Origin: Thermoleophilaceae bacterium
GTDB taxonomy: Bacteria; Actinomycetota; Thermoleophilia; Solirubrobacterales; Thermoleophilaceae
Direction: 5' to 3'
DNA: 64,000 nucleotides
Assembly (NCBI GenBank): GCA_030447725.1
Contig: JAUJOQ010000004.1
Location: forward strand, 1-64,000
Below the pieces are notes generated by a model. It was not told the DNA's origin. It saw only the letters and a program-made list of their open reading frames with translations, and searched no databases. The translations under genes were made by a program, and so were the position numbers. How positions within the stretch are numbered: position 1 is the stretch's first letter; each line of letters begins with the position of its first letter. Shown piece after piece: positions 45,309 through 53,706 of this stretch.

Positions 45309-47893
45309 CGCCGGGAGACTCCGAGCAGCCGCCGGTAGAAGTCGAGGGTGGCTCGCGCCGTCAGATCGACGCCGAAGCGCGCACCGGCGCGCCGGCGCGC
45401 CGCCAGGCCGATCTGCGCCGCCTGCGGGAGATCCCCGGCCAGCCGGACGATCGCCGCCGCGAGGGCGGCGTCGTCGCCGGGGGGCACGAGAAGGCCGGTG
45501 ACGCCGTCGTCGACGATCTCCGCGCTGCCGCCCGAGGCGACGGCGACCACCGGGAGCGCGTAGGCCATCGCCTCCGCGACAGCCAGCCCGAAGCCCTCCG
45601 CGGGCGAGGGACTGACGTACACGTGTGCGCCCTCGAGCACGGACGCCGGCTGCGCGACCTCGCCCGTCCACGTGATCGCCGCGTCGACCTCCAGCCGGCG
45701 AGCGAGTCGGCGAAGCCCCTCCTCGGCCGCGCCCGAGCCGGCGATGATGAAGCGACAGCTGGGCAACTCGTTGAGCACGCGCGGAACCGCGCGCAAGAGG
45801 ACCTCGAGCCGCTTCTCCGCCTCGAGGCGGCCGATGTAGGCCACCGCCGGGTGCGACTGTCCCCCGCGCACGGCCCGCGCCAGCGCCAGCGCGCCGGCAC
45901 CGGGAAGCTCGATGCCCGGCGGAATGACCACCACCTCGGAGTCGCGCGTCTCGTTGCGCTCGGCCGCGGCGGCCGCGACGCTCTGCGACACGGCCACGTA
46001 CCCGTTGAGCTTTCGGTTCAGCGCCCGGTGGAGCCCGAGCGAGGCGTCCCTGCGCCAGCCTCTGCGCTGCGCCGAGGCGGGATGTGTGAAGTGCTGCGTG
46101 CGGACGACGAGGCCCCGACCCAGCGGCCCGAGCAGCATCCCGGCGAGCGCGGACCGGCCGTCGTGGAGGTGGATGATCGCCGGTGGCTCGGCGGCGACGT
46201 GCTGCGCGACTGCGCCGATCCACGCTCGCGGGCGGCTGCCGGCGGGGGGATGCACCGGGATACCCGCCGCCACCGCCTCGGCACGCAGGCGATCAGCGGA
46301 CGGGGGGCAGGCCAGCTCCGCCATGCACCCGAGCGTCCGCAGCTCGCGCAGGAGGCGGACGACATGCCGCTCGATGCCGGCGTAAGCGCTCGAGGTGACG
46401 ACGTGGAGGACCCGGAGGGGCGGCGGCTCGTCGGCAGCCGCGGCAGGCATCTCTGGAGCGGCCGGCGGCTCCACGGCGGGGGCGGCCGGCGGCTCCACGG
46501 CGGGGGCGGCCGGCGGCTCCACGGCGGGGGCGGCCGGCGTCGCGGACTCCCGGGGCGACCCACCGGGACGCGGTGCCAACCGCCTGGCGGCCAGCATCAA
46601 CCCCATCATCGCGAAGGCGAGCGACGCGGTGCCGCGGTTCCACGTCGAGTCCACCTGGAAGTGCACGAGCAGTGAGAGAACGACGCCGCCGGCCGCGACA
46701 GCTGGAACGGCGGCTGCCTCGGGGAGCCGGCGGGCCTCGACCAATAGCCCGCCGAAGCGCCAAAGCAGGAAGATCAGTGTTCCGAGCCCCATGATCCCGA
46801 TCTCGGCCCAGGTGAGCAGGAACAAGTTGTTGGGGTCAGCGAGGCCGATGTTGAGCTGGGGGATGTAGTCCCAGTAGGTCCCCGCGCCGCTGCCGAGCAG
46901 CGGCCGCTCGGCGATCTTGTCGACCGCATTGCCGAACGAGTACTCGCGCACCGAACTGCTCTCGAAGCCGCCCGGCTGTGCCTGGCCGGCGCCCGGCTGC
47001 ACACCCACCGTCAGCACGAACGCGATCGCAACGACCACCACGAGCCCGAGCGTCAGCAGGCGCCCGCGTCCTAGCAGCAGGCTCACAGCGATAACGCCAA
47101 GAAGGGCGCCCAGCAGCGCCCCGCGTGAGATAGTCGCGGCCAGCCCCGCCAGCTCGATCAGCACGGCGAGCCCGAGCACCCGCCGCACGCGAGGAATCCT
47201 CTCCACGAGCGAGAACCCGTAGGCGAGGACGAGCCCGGCCGCCAGGGCGCTCCCGATCGCGTTCTTGTGAAGACCGGGAAGGTATTGCGCGGTCAGGTCG
47301 CCGGCCCCGGCGCGCGGCGCGAACAGCGCAAACGTGACCACCGCGAGGATGCATGTGAGCCCGACGTAGACCAGCAGCCCACCGCGGATCGCGCCGACCG
47401 ACCTGGGCAGCGAGGCGAAGACGAGCGGGAGCACGACGACGATCTCGATCATCTGAATGATCGTCTTGACGGTCTCGGAAGGGGTGACCGACCATGCGAG
47501 CGACGCAGCGGTCACCGCGATGAAGAGCAGCGCGGGAGCGAGCAGGCGGTTGCCGGCGATGTACGGGGCCGGTGACCTCTGCACGGATCCGCGGACCAGC
47601 CAGGCGCCGAGTGCCACGACGAGCAGCACGTCGACGGCGGCCACCTGCGCGCTCCCAGGCTGCACGAGCGCGGCGGGAAGGATCATGGCCCCCAGTACGG
47701 CGACGAGGACGAACCGCTCGAGGTCCACGAGCGCCCACACCGCGGCGGCAACGATCAGCGTCGCGACCACCGCGCCGAGTGCACTCGTCTCCACCGGAAC
47801 CCTCAGCAGCACCAGCGCACCTCCGAGCGCGGCAGCGACAACGCCTGGTGCGACGATCGCGGGGATCCGCCAGACGGCGACCGCACCGCCCAT
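45305..47893 (-). CDS. O-antigen ligase/polymerase-like fusion with GT4
   Basis: 862-residue fusion. The N-terminal ~445 residues carry about ten to twelve helices and the Wzy/WaaL-type loop region (PGLHKNAIGSALAAGLVLAY, then WAEIGIMGLGTLIFLLWRFG), typical of the O-antigen ligase/polymerase superfamily. A Pro/Ala/Glu linker (residues about 446-485) follows, and then a complete GT4 domain starting VLHVVTSSAYAGIERHVVRL with VAYIGRLEAEKRLEVLLRAV and PSPAEGFGLAVAEAMAYALP. ATG 47893 overlaps the preceding TGA. The tethering of a periplasmic-facing ligase/polymerase to a cytosolic glycosyltransferase is unusual; frame is open throughout. Confidence 0.82.
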   Translation of the reverse strand: MGGAVAVWRIPAIVAPGVVAAALGGALVLLRVPVETSALGAVVATLIVAAAVWALVDLERFVLVAVLGAMILPAALVQPGSAQVAAVDVLLVVALGAWLVRGSVQRSPAPYIAGNRLLAPALLFIAVTAASLAWSVTPSETVKTIIQMIEIVVVLPLVFASLPRSVGAIRGGLLVYVGLTCILAVVTFALFAPRAGAGDLTAQYLPGLHKNAIGSALAAGLVLAYGFSLVERIPRVRRVLGLAVLIELAGLAATISRGALLGALLGVIAVSLLLGRGRLLTLGLVVVVAIAFVLTVGVQPGAGQAQPGGFESSSVREYSFGNAVDKIAERPLLGSGAGTYWDYIPQLNIGLADPNNLFLLTWAEIGIMGLGTLIFLLWRFGGLLVEARRLPEAAAVPAVAAGGVVLSLLVHFQVDSTWNRGTASLAFAMMGLMLAARRLAPRPGGSPRESATPAAPAVEPPAAPAVEPPAAPAVEPPAAPEMPAAAADEPPPLRVLHVVTSSAYAGIERHVVRLLRELRTLGCMAELACPPSADRLRAEAVAAGIPVHPPAGSRPRAWIGAVAQHVAAEPPAIIHLHDGRSALAGMLLGPLGRGLVVRTQHFTHPASAQRRGWRRDASLGLHRALNRKLNGYVAVSQSVAAAAAERNETRDSEVVVIPPGIELPGAGALALARAVRGGQSHPAVAYIGRLEAEKRLEVLLRAVPRVLNELPSCRFIIAGSGAAEEGLRRLARRLEVDAAITWTGEVAQPASVLEGAHVYVSPSPAEGFGLAVAEAMAYALPVVAVASGGSAEIVDDGVTGLLVPPGDDAALAAAIVRLAGDLPQAAQIGLAARRRAGARFGVDLTARATLDFYRRLLGVSRR
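46459..46530 (-). repeat. Three perfect 24-bp tandem repeats in the fusion linker
   Basis: Units at 46459, 46483 and 46507 are identical over 24 bp and a fourth partial unit of 9 bases follows. On the coding strand each encodes an eight-residue PAAPAVEP-type unit, extending the linker between the ligase and glycosyltransferase domains. Perfect identity suggests recent slippage expansion and probable length variation between strains. Confidence 0.9.
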
Positions 47894-49044
47894 CAGCTGC
47901 GAACTTGCCGACTCGCCCCGCTGCCCACCGTCTCAGACGGCGGCTCACCGCTGCGGGCGCGGTCGACCGCCGCCAGGATGCCCGTGCGGAACCTCTCCGG
48001 TGAGAATCGCCGAGCGCGCTCGGCGAGTGCCTCCGGCGCAGTATCGAGCTGCTCGACCCGCCGCAACGCGCCGAGCATCGCATCGGCGGTCTGCTGGTGG
48101 AACATGCAGGCGCTGACGCCGTCCTCCAGCGTCTCGAGCGCACCTCCCACGCCGAACGCGACGACCGGCTTGCCCGCCGCCAGCGCCTCGACCGGCGTGA
48201 TGCCGAAGTCCTCGTCACCAGGCAGCAGCAACGCCCGGCAGCTCTCCATCAGATCGGTGATCTCGGCGTCCCCGAGGCGCCGGTCGAAGCGCACCGTGGG
48301 TCCGGCGATCGCCTTTAGCTCCTTGAAGATCGGGCCGGAGCCGATCACGTCGAGCGGCAGATGGGCACGGTTCGCCGCCTCGATCGCAAGGTCGACGCGC
48401 TTGTAAGGAAGCAGCCGGGACACGACAAGCAAGCGCTCTCCCCGCGGCCGGGGGGTGAAGCGGTCGACGTCGACCGGCGGATGGACCACGTCGGCGTCAA
48501 TGCCGTAGGCGGTACGTATCCTCCCACGCACGTTTTCGGAGTTTGCGATGTAGCGGTCGGCGCGCCGGGCCGCGCCGGCATCCCAGCGTCGCATCGCCCC
48601 CAGCATCGGCCGCGCGAGCCGCTGTTGAACCGACCCGGGCCCAAGATGTGCATCACGGTACAGCCAGCGTGCCGGGGAGTGGCAATAGACGACGTGCTCC
48701 GTATCTGGAGCCGTACGGACCCCGTGAGCCCAGCCGCTCGTGCTGCTGATAACCAGATCCTCCGACAGCGTGCCGAGGGTCCGGAAGGCAGCCGGGTAGA
48801 GCGGGAAGAGGTTGCGAAACCCGCGATCCGTGCGCAGCCGGCTGAGGAATGATGTACGGACGTCTCGAGCCGCGAACTCGGGGAACGTGGACTCCGGTCG
48901 ATACAGCGACGTGTAGATCGGGGCGTCGGGCCACATACGGGCGAGCTCGAGCGCGACACGCTCGGCGCCACCACGCTGGTTGAGGTAATCGTGCACCACG
49001 GCCGCTGACGCCGGCCCACCGGCGGTGGGCGGCCCCGTCGCCAC
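47893..49044 (-). CDS. Glycosyltransferase family 4
   Basis: 383-residue GT-B enzyme. VVHDYLNQRGGAERVALELA near the N-terminus, VVSRLLPYKRVDLAIEAANR and GDEDFGITPVEALAAGKPVV (EX7E-like donor motif). GTG 49044 directly follows the sugar transferase stop. Leftward EPS operon. Confidence 0.87.
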   Translation of the reverse strand: MATGPPTAGGPASAAVVHDYLNQRGGAERVALELARMWPDAPIYTSLYRPESTFPEFAARDVRTSFLSRLRTDRGFRNLFPLYPAAFRTLGTLSEDLVISSTSGWAHGVRTAPDTEHVVYCHSPARWLYRDAHLGPGSVQQRLARPMLGAMRRWDAGAARRADRYIANSENVRGRIRTAYGIDADVVHPPVDVDRFTPRPRGERLLVVSRLLPYKRVDLAIEAANRAHLPLDVIGSGPIFKELKAIAGPTVRFDRRLGDAEITDLMESCRALLLPGDEDFGITPVEALAAGKPVVAFGVGGALETLEDGVSACMFHQQTADAMLGALRRVEQLDTAPEALAERARRFSPERFRTGILAAVDRARSGEPPSETVGSGASRQVRS

Positions 49045-50460
49045 CTACATGCCCCGCCGCGCCAGCACGTAGAAGAACGTCCGGATCAGAATCTTGACGT
49101 CGGTCCAGACCGACCAGTCGATGGCGTAGAGATAGTCGATCTTCACCATCTCGTAGATCGGGACGCGGCCCGAGGTGAGGATCTGCCACGGCCCGGTCAT
49201 GCCGGGCTTGAGGTGGAGTCGGCGACGGTGCCAGCCCTCGATGCGGCTGTCCTCGTCGAAAACGAGGGGCCGCGGCCCGACGAGGCCCATCTCTCCCCGG
49301 AGGACGTTGATGAGCTGCGGCAGCTCGTCGAGCGATGTGCGCCGCAGCCAGCGCCCCACCCGGGTGATCCGCGGGTCGCCCTCGAGCTTGAACAGGTGAC
49401 GTTCGTCGTGGGGGGCGAGGAGCGCTTTTTTTGCCTGCTCCGCACCGGCGATCATCGTCCGAAACTTCACGATTTCGAAGACCTCTCCGTTGCGACCCAC
49501 GCGGGGCTGGCGGAAGAAGACGGGCCCGGTCGAGTCGAGCTTGATCGCGACCGCCGTGATCGCGAAGAACGGTGCGCTCGCGATCAGCGTCGCGGTCCCG
49601 ACGGTGATGTCGAGCATGCGCTTCGCGACGAGTGCTCCTCGCGTCAGTCCGAGGTGGCGCACGCCGAGCACCGTGAGGCCCTCGATGTCGTCGAACTCCA
49701 CGGAGGAGCCCACGATCTCGAATATCCGGGGAAGGACGCTCAGCTTGACGCCCAGCGCCTTGATCCGGCGCACCGCGTCGATCGGGGCGTCAGGGTCGGC
49801 GTCGTGGAGGGCGACGATGACGCGGTGGACGTCGTTCGCCACCAGCACCTCGTCGAGTTGCTCAAGGCCGCCCAATGGTGCAGGGTCGTCCTCGCGAACC
49901 GTGTCTTTGAACGAGACGTAGCCGAGGACGGTGGTGTTGGCGTACGGGCTGTCTGAAAGCTTGAGACCGAGCTGCGCGCAGACGTCGGCATTGCCTATCA
50001 CGATGCACCGCTCGCTCGCCGTGAACCGCAGCGCGAAGGCCCGCGCGAAGATGCGAAACACAATCAGGAGGATCGCGAGCATCATCCAAAGGGTCAGGAG
50101 GTCAAGCTCTGAGAACCCACCGGGCACCGCGCCTTCGCCGCCGATGGCGGCTACGAGGGCGAGCATCGTCGCCAGATTGAACAGCGCCGGGATCTCGTCG
50201 ATCGTCGTGTCGCTGTCGATCAGTGCCTGGTCGCGGTCATATAGGCCGCCGATCTTGCTGAGAAGCAGGAGCACCGGCACGAGAATGATCGCTTCGGGGC
50301 GGGGGAGGTCGTGCCCGGCCAGCGTCGTCGTCAGGAGCAATGCCGCTGTCACCGCGGCCAGGTCGCTTGCCAGCAGCGCGCGACGAAAGAAGGCGTCGCG
50401 CGCACGCACGCTCTCGACAGGCCTGGTATCGGCGATCGGCGCCGGGACGGCAGGTCCCAT
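49045..50460 (-). CDS. Undecaprenyl-phosphate glycosylphosphotransferase
   Basis: 471-residue integral membrane enzyme that starts glycan synthesis by transferring a sugar-1-phosphate to undecaprenyl phosphate. Four or five N-terminal helices and a NAD-binding-like CoA domain ([20 protein letters not shown]) are followed by a C-terminal bacterial transferase domain from about residue 275: [26 protein letters not shown] and [17 protein letters not shown], which hold the catalytic residues. ATG 50460 is preceded by GGAGCGAGGG. First gene of the leftward EPS operon. Confidence 0.9.
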   Translation of the reverse strand: MGPAVPAPIADTRPVESVRARDAFFRRALLASDLAAVTAALLLTTTLAGHDLPRPEAIILVPVLLLLSKIGGLYDRDQALIDSDTTIDEIPALFNLATMLALVAAIGGEGAVPGGFSELDLLTLWMMLAILLIVFRIFARAFALRFTASERCIVIGNADVCAQLGLKLSDSPYANTTVLGYVSFKDTVREDDPAPLGGLEQLDEVLVANDVHRVIVALHDADPDAPIDAVRRIKALGVKLSVLPRIFEIVGSSVEFDDIEGLTVLGVRHLGLTRGALVAKRMLDITVGTATLIASAPFFAITAVAIKLDSTGPVFFRQPRVGRNGEVFEIVKFRTMIAGAEQAKKALLAPHDERHLFKLEGDPRITRVGRWLRRTSLDELPQLINVLRGEMGLVGPRPLVFDEDSRIEGWHRRRLHLKPGMTGPWQILTSGRVPIYEMVKIDYLYAIDWSVWTDVKILIRTFFYVLARRGM

Positions 50461-50871
50461 CCCTCGCTCCCGGCGGGAGCGCGGCGGGGGCGATTTGCTA
50501 CCGACGTCAGTCGAGGGTGCAGGAAGGACGTGGCCGTCGTACCCCGGTCGATATCGAGCGCCCGGAGGATTCAATTCACCACCAGCCCCCGCCGCCTTGG
50601 CGAGATAGCGCGCAGGTGCATCCCCTGGAATCAGTCTGGCCGGATGCGCCCGGGGACAGACCGCCTGCTGGTCGCACATGCGGCCACAACCACTCGGACA
50701 CAAACGGATTCATCCGCACCGCCGGTCCGGGTGTTGAGCCCTGCTCTCGCGCAATCACCCCTGTGCGGCCCGCGACTGGCGTCAACGCCGGCACGGATCC
50801 AGAGCGAGTCCAGCGGCTCGTCGATTCCTTCCTCCACGATGCCGCCAAGCCGCCCATGGTGCGGCCGCCTC
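50461..50871. other. 411-bp gap without recognised gene
   Basis: Between the phosphoglycosyltransferase start and the truncated subtilase remnant I see no supported gene. Apart from the leader hairpin at its left end it holds only arginine/proline-rich open frames on both strands, none with a start and motif that look real. The promoter of the leftward glycan operon is expected here, but no clear -10/-35 can be chosen in this composition. Confidence 0.5.
50465..50481 (-). promoter_or_regulatory. Leader hairpin covering the ribosome binding region
   Basis: A perfect 7-bp inverted repeat (CGCTCCC and GGGAGCG with a 3-base loop) lies 4-20 bases upstream of ATG 50460 on the transcribed strand and includes the purine-rich Shine-Dalgarno-like GGAGCG. 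It could tune initiation of the first glycan gene; no other regulatory element is visible. Confidence 0.35.
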
Positions 50872-51281
50872 CTACCGCTCGCGCAGTGCGAAGTTGGCGG
50901 TGGTCGTCTGGCCGGAGGTGACCGTCACCGTCTGGCTCTTCGAGCGGTAGCCGGTTGCGCTGGCGGTGCAGGCGTAGGTCGCCGCGGGGACGTTCGTGAT
51001 GGAGTAGAGGCCGTCGCTCGCAGTGGTCGCACTGCCGCCGCTGGCGCAATCGACCGTCGCGTCGCCGATGCCGGTCTTCTTGCGCCCGTCGCTCACCTTG
51101 CCGGCAATCGCGCCCGGATCGGCCGGAGGAGGATCGCTGACGCCGGCACCGAGCGCCTTTGCCAGGTTGATCCGCCCGTAGCCGTAGCAGCTGTCGCGGC
51201 CGCTCGGACCGAGGTCGTCGACGGACTTGTCGAGGATGTCCCTCGTCTGCGCGGCGGTCGTGCCCTTCTCGACCGAGCAGG
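50872..51281 (-). pseudogene. 3' remnant of a subtilisin-like (S8) serine protease
   Basis: The readable part starts around SVEKGTTAAQTRDILDKSVD and SGRDSCYGYGRINLAKALGA, which is the end of subtilase catalytic domains (the GRINLAKA and preceding TTAAQ/RD segments). It continues into a carboxypeptidase-regulatory-like beta domain (GAIAGKVSDGRKKTG, then GYRSKSQTVTVTSGQTTTAN) and stops at TAG 50872. The catalytic Asp/His/Ser lie upstream and are absent: the next sequence to the left is another protein's C-terminus in a different frame, so the front of this gene has been deleted. Confidence 0.7.
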
Positions 51282-51285
51282 AAGT

Positions 51286-51830
51286 AGGAGTAGGAGACGT
51301 TCAGCCGCGGGGAGCCGAGCTGGAGGTAGACCTTGCCCAGAATGAGGGGGTGGTCACCGGCGTTGGGCAGGGCGACGAAGTCGCGGATCACCCGAAACGG
51401 GTAGTTCAGCCCGGTGTTGATCGCCACGTTGTAGTTGAAGATGCCGAGGTTAAGGTATGGCTGGTGGAGCTTCTGGGGCGGCTCGCACGAGTGAGACGCG
51501 GAAGTAGCCGACCAGTCTGGGGCGGCCGTCCTTCAGCTTCACGTTCCACTCCCCCCGGTACCCCTGGTCGTCGCGGTGGACGAGCTCGTTGTAGCCGAAG
51601 TCGCGCTCGCCCTCCTTGCGGAAGCCCTTCTTGAACTTCTCCCCCGTGAGCTTGCCCAGCAATTCGTGGTTCCAGCCGCAGTAGCTCCATCCGTGGAGCT
51701 GCTCGGGGTCGGGAGCGGTGCCCGTCAGCAGCACGTCCTCCAGCTTCGCGCGGTCTGCCACGGCCAGCGTCTCGAAGGTCCAGGGGCTTGACTCTTGGGC
51801 GTCGGGCATGCGGTCTTCCGTTCGAATCAT
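51286..51830 (-). pseudogene. Frameshifted protein of unknown function
   Basis: ATG 51830 begins MIRTEDRMPDAQESSPWTFE and runs to GYFRVSLVRAA, then a frame change is needed at about 51470 (a CCC tract): the other frame continues PQKLHQPYLNLGIFNYNVAI, then ALPNAGDHPLILGKVYLQLG and NVSYSYFLLG. Together they form one coherent protein of about 180 residues with no known domain. ATG 51830 overlaps the preceding stop (ATGA). The end of the gene is missing and runs into the subtilase remnant, so both a one-base shift and a deletion have occurred. Confidence 0.6.
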
Positions 51831-52297
51831 CCGCGGTCATGGGCCAGCTTCCGCGATCCCCGCGGCGGCGTTCCCACGAGCACGCCCGCCGCGGTGAGGT
51901 TTCGGAAGCGGGGCATGTTGGACCAGGCGGCGGCCGAGCCGGATCCGGCGTTAGGAGATGTCGCCGATGAAGTGCCCTTGACAAACCGCCGGCGTCGCTC
52001 CGAGTCCATCTTCGGGAAGGGAGGCGCAAGGAAGCGCAGCGGGTACAGCCACAGTCCGACCAGAGCGACCTTCCCAACCCACTTGCGCTGAGCGCGGAAG
52101 CTCGCCATGTAGGTGTCGACGTTGCGTGCTACCTGCTCCGGCTCGACTCCACCGGCACGGTCCACGACCCCCGCGGCGAGCGCAGCGAGAGCGTCAAACG
52201 CGAGGGCAGGCAGAAACTGGCGGCCAGGCGATTGGCTCTCCTCCGACGGCCGCAACTCGCTGCCCTCGACCGGAGTTGGGATTTTCACTTGGGTCAC
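51827..52297 (-). CDS. Hypothetical protein, possibly truncated
   Basis: 156-residue protein from ATG 52297, preceded by no strong ribosome site. The middle (KWVGKVALVGLWLYPLRFLA, about residues 73-92, then PPFPKMDSERRRRFVKG) is like the N-terminal segment of some actinobacterial GMC-type oxidoreductase partners. A parallel frame just after RFVKG reads HFIGDIS and stops, which may be the natural C-terminus; the printed C-terminal 50 residues, rich in Gly and Arg, may therefore be frameshifted. Overlaps the next ATG. Confidence 0.4.
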   Translation of the reverse strand: MTQVKIPTPVEGSELRPSEESQSPGRQFLPALAFDALAALAAGVVDRAGGVEPEQVARNVDTYMASFRAQRKWVGKVALVGLWLYPLRFLAPPFPKMDSERRRRFVKGTSSATSPNAGSGSAAAWSNMPRFRNLTAAGVLVGTPPRGSRKLAHDRG

Positions 52298-52358
52298 CTC
52301 CGCAGCCGCGCTACGTACGGGTCACCGTAGTGCACTGTCTTAGACCGCGTCAAGCCGG

Positions 52359-52826
52359 TTATCCCTCGGTCAGCTCCTCGAACCGCTGTTCGCGGGCCGT
52401 GTCGGGCGGCGGCCGCTTTACGAACCGCTCCACCAGCCGCCGGGTGACCGCGGGGCGAGGAGCTGCTCACCAACCGCCACGGTGCGGACGGCCTCGGCGA
52501 CCTGGCGCGGAGGGGCAGAAGGAAGCCCGCCGCGTCGGCGCGCAGTGCCTCGTATACGTAACGCATCGAGGTCGAAGGTGGTGAGCACGAGCACCCGCGG
52601 CGCGCCGGCGTGGACGTTCAGGCGCCGGGTGGCCTCGATGCCGTCCAGCCTCGGCATCCGGATGTCCATTAAGCACCACGTCAGGGCGCAGGCGGATCGA
52701 CTCCGCCACCGCCTCGGGGCCGTCGCCGGCCTCGTCCACGACCTCTATGTCCTCCTGGGCACCGAGCATGGCCTTCAGACCGTCGCGGATCAGCTCATGG
52801 TCGTCGGCCAGGATCACCTTGATCAC
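52359..52826 (-). pseudogene. Broken NarL-type response regulator
   Basis: GTG 52826 starts a receiver domain IKVILADDHELIRDGLKAML with the conserved Asp pair, then VVDEAGDGPEAVAESI and PDVVL. The rest is spread over other frames: MDIRMPRLDGIEATRRLNVH (phosphoacceptor Asp in RM-PRL), VLVLTTFDLDA, YVYEALRADAAGFLLP and PPRQVAEAVRTVAVGEQLLA, AVTRRLVERFVKRPPPDTAR. At least three frameshifts are needed, and the stop TAA (52359) falls at LTEG, where the LuxR helix-turn-helix (LTEREVEVL in relatives) should begin. The DNA-binding domain is therefore missing. Overlaps the kinase remnant's stop (GTGA). Confidence 0.75.
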
Positions 52827-53210
52827 GGCGCCTCCTCGACTGGGAGCCGTGCGCGGACCGCGAAGCCGCCCTTTGCGTCGCGGCCGACCTCGACCGTGCC
52901 TCCATAGAGCCGTGCGCGCCCGCGCATGCCCACCAGGCGGTGCCCGCTGCCCGTGCCGTTGCCGGCCGATCCCCCCGCGTTTGCGACCTTGAGCTGATAT
53001 GGGCGTCGACATATCGCACCACCCGGGTGTGCACGGGGCCGGCGTGCTTGCGGAAATTGGTAAAGGGCTCCTGCGCCAGGTCGACACCCGCGGGTACCGC
53101 CGGTCGCTCACCTTGCTTCACGAGCTCGACGGGCACACCGCTCGCCCGGACATCCTCCACCAGGTCGTCGAGGCGCTCGAGTGTGGGCTGCGGCCTATAC
53201 GAGGCTTCGT
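52823..53210 (-). pseudogene. C-terminal remnant of the partner histidine kinase
   Basis: Only the HATPase end remains. QPTLERLDDLVEDVRASGVP is the linker after the dimerisation helices, EPFTNFRKHAGPVHTRVV is the N-box with its Asn (FTNFRKHA), and GSAGNGTGSGHRLVGMRGRA is the G-box, followed by LYGGTVEVGRDAKGGFAVRA. Shifts of frame separate the three blocks. The stop TGA at 52823 overlaps the GTG of the response regulator by 4 bp, the standard two-component arrangement. The sensor part is missing beyond about 53210. Confidence 0.75.
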
Positions 53211-53616
53211 CCTCGCGGACATCACAGGGACCGCCGAGTACCTGGTGAGCTTCTTCGCCATCGCCCTCGTCCTGATCGCGCGGGGCTACCTGGCGCTAGC
53301 TCGCTATGCCCTGTCCAACAGGGAGCGATCGCCGCGACGGCGGGCACGGCGGTACTCGGGCTGACCACCACGACTTCCGTGGTGAACGGCGAGGACCTCA
53401 GCCTGTTCGTGGTCGTCGCACCAACGCGATGTGGCTGCTCGGCTCGATCGCGCTGGCCATGTCACTGAAGCGCGCGGGGGCACGTCTCGAAGGCCGTGTA
53501 CGTCGGTCTGCCGCTGGCGTGGATACACACGATCCCGCTGTCGCAGTCGGCATGCCCGTGGTGGCGGGCGCCTACTGGATCGCCGTCGGCTACCTGATCA
53601 GCACCGGGGCTTGCGT
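53206..53616 (+). pseudogene. Frameshifted polytopic membrane protein
   Basis: Rightward remnants in three frames read as one protein with five or six hydrophobic stretches: AEYLVSFFAIALVLIARGYL, then GAIAATAGTAVLGLTTTTSV with FVVVA, NAMWLLGSIALAMSLKRAG, VYVGLPLAWIHTIPLSQ and MPVVAGAYWIAVGYLIS. Shifts occur near 53317, 53420, 53479 and 53550, several beside G or C runs. No family recognised and no reliable start or stop. Reads across each junction are sensible, so the damage is recent or from sequencing. Confidence 0.55.
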
Positions 53617-53706
53617 CACCAGACGTCGGCGACACCCGTCACCGCGTGACCCAAGCGTTACCCCCCTCGAGCGGCCCCGAGTCTTGACGGACCTGGGCCG
53701 CTCGCC

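Noticed and set aside
45309-46223. Open extension upstream of the GT4 gene at 44181-45308
   Set aside because: Reads through the ligase fusion in another frame and is Arg/Ala-rich; the overlapping GTG 45308 fits the family start.
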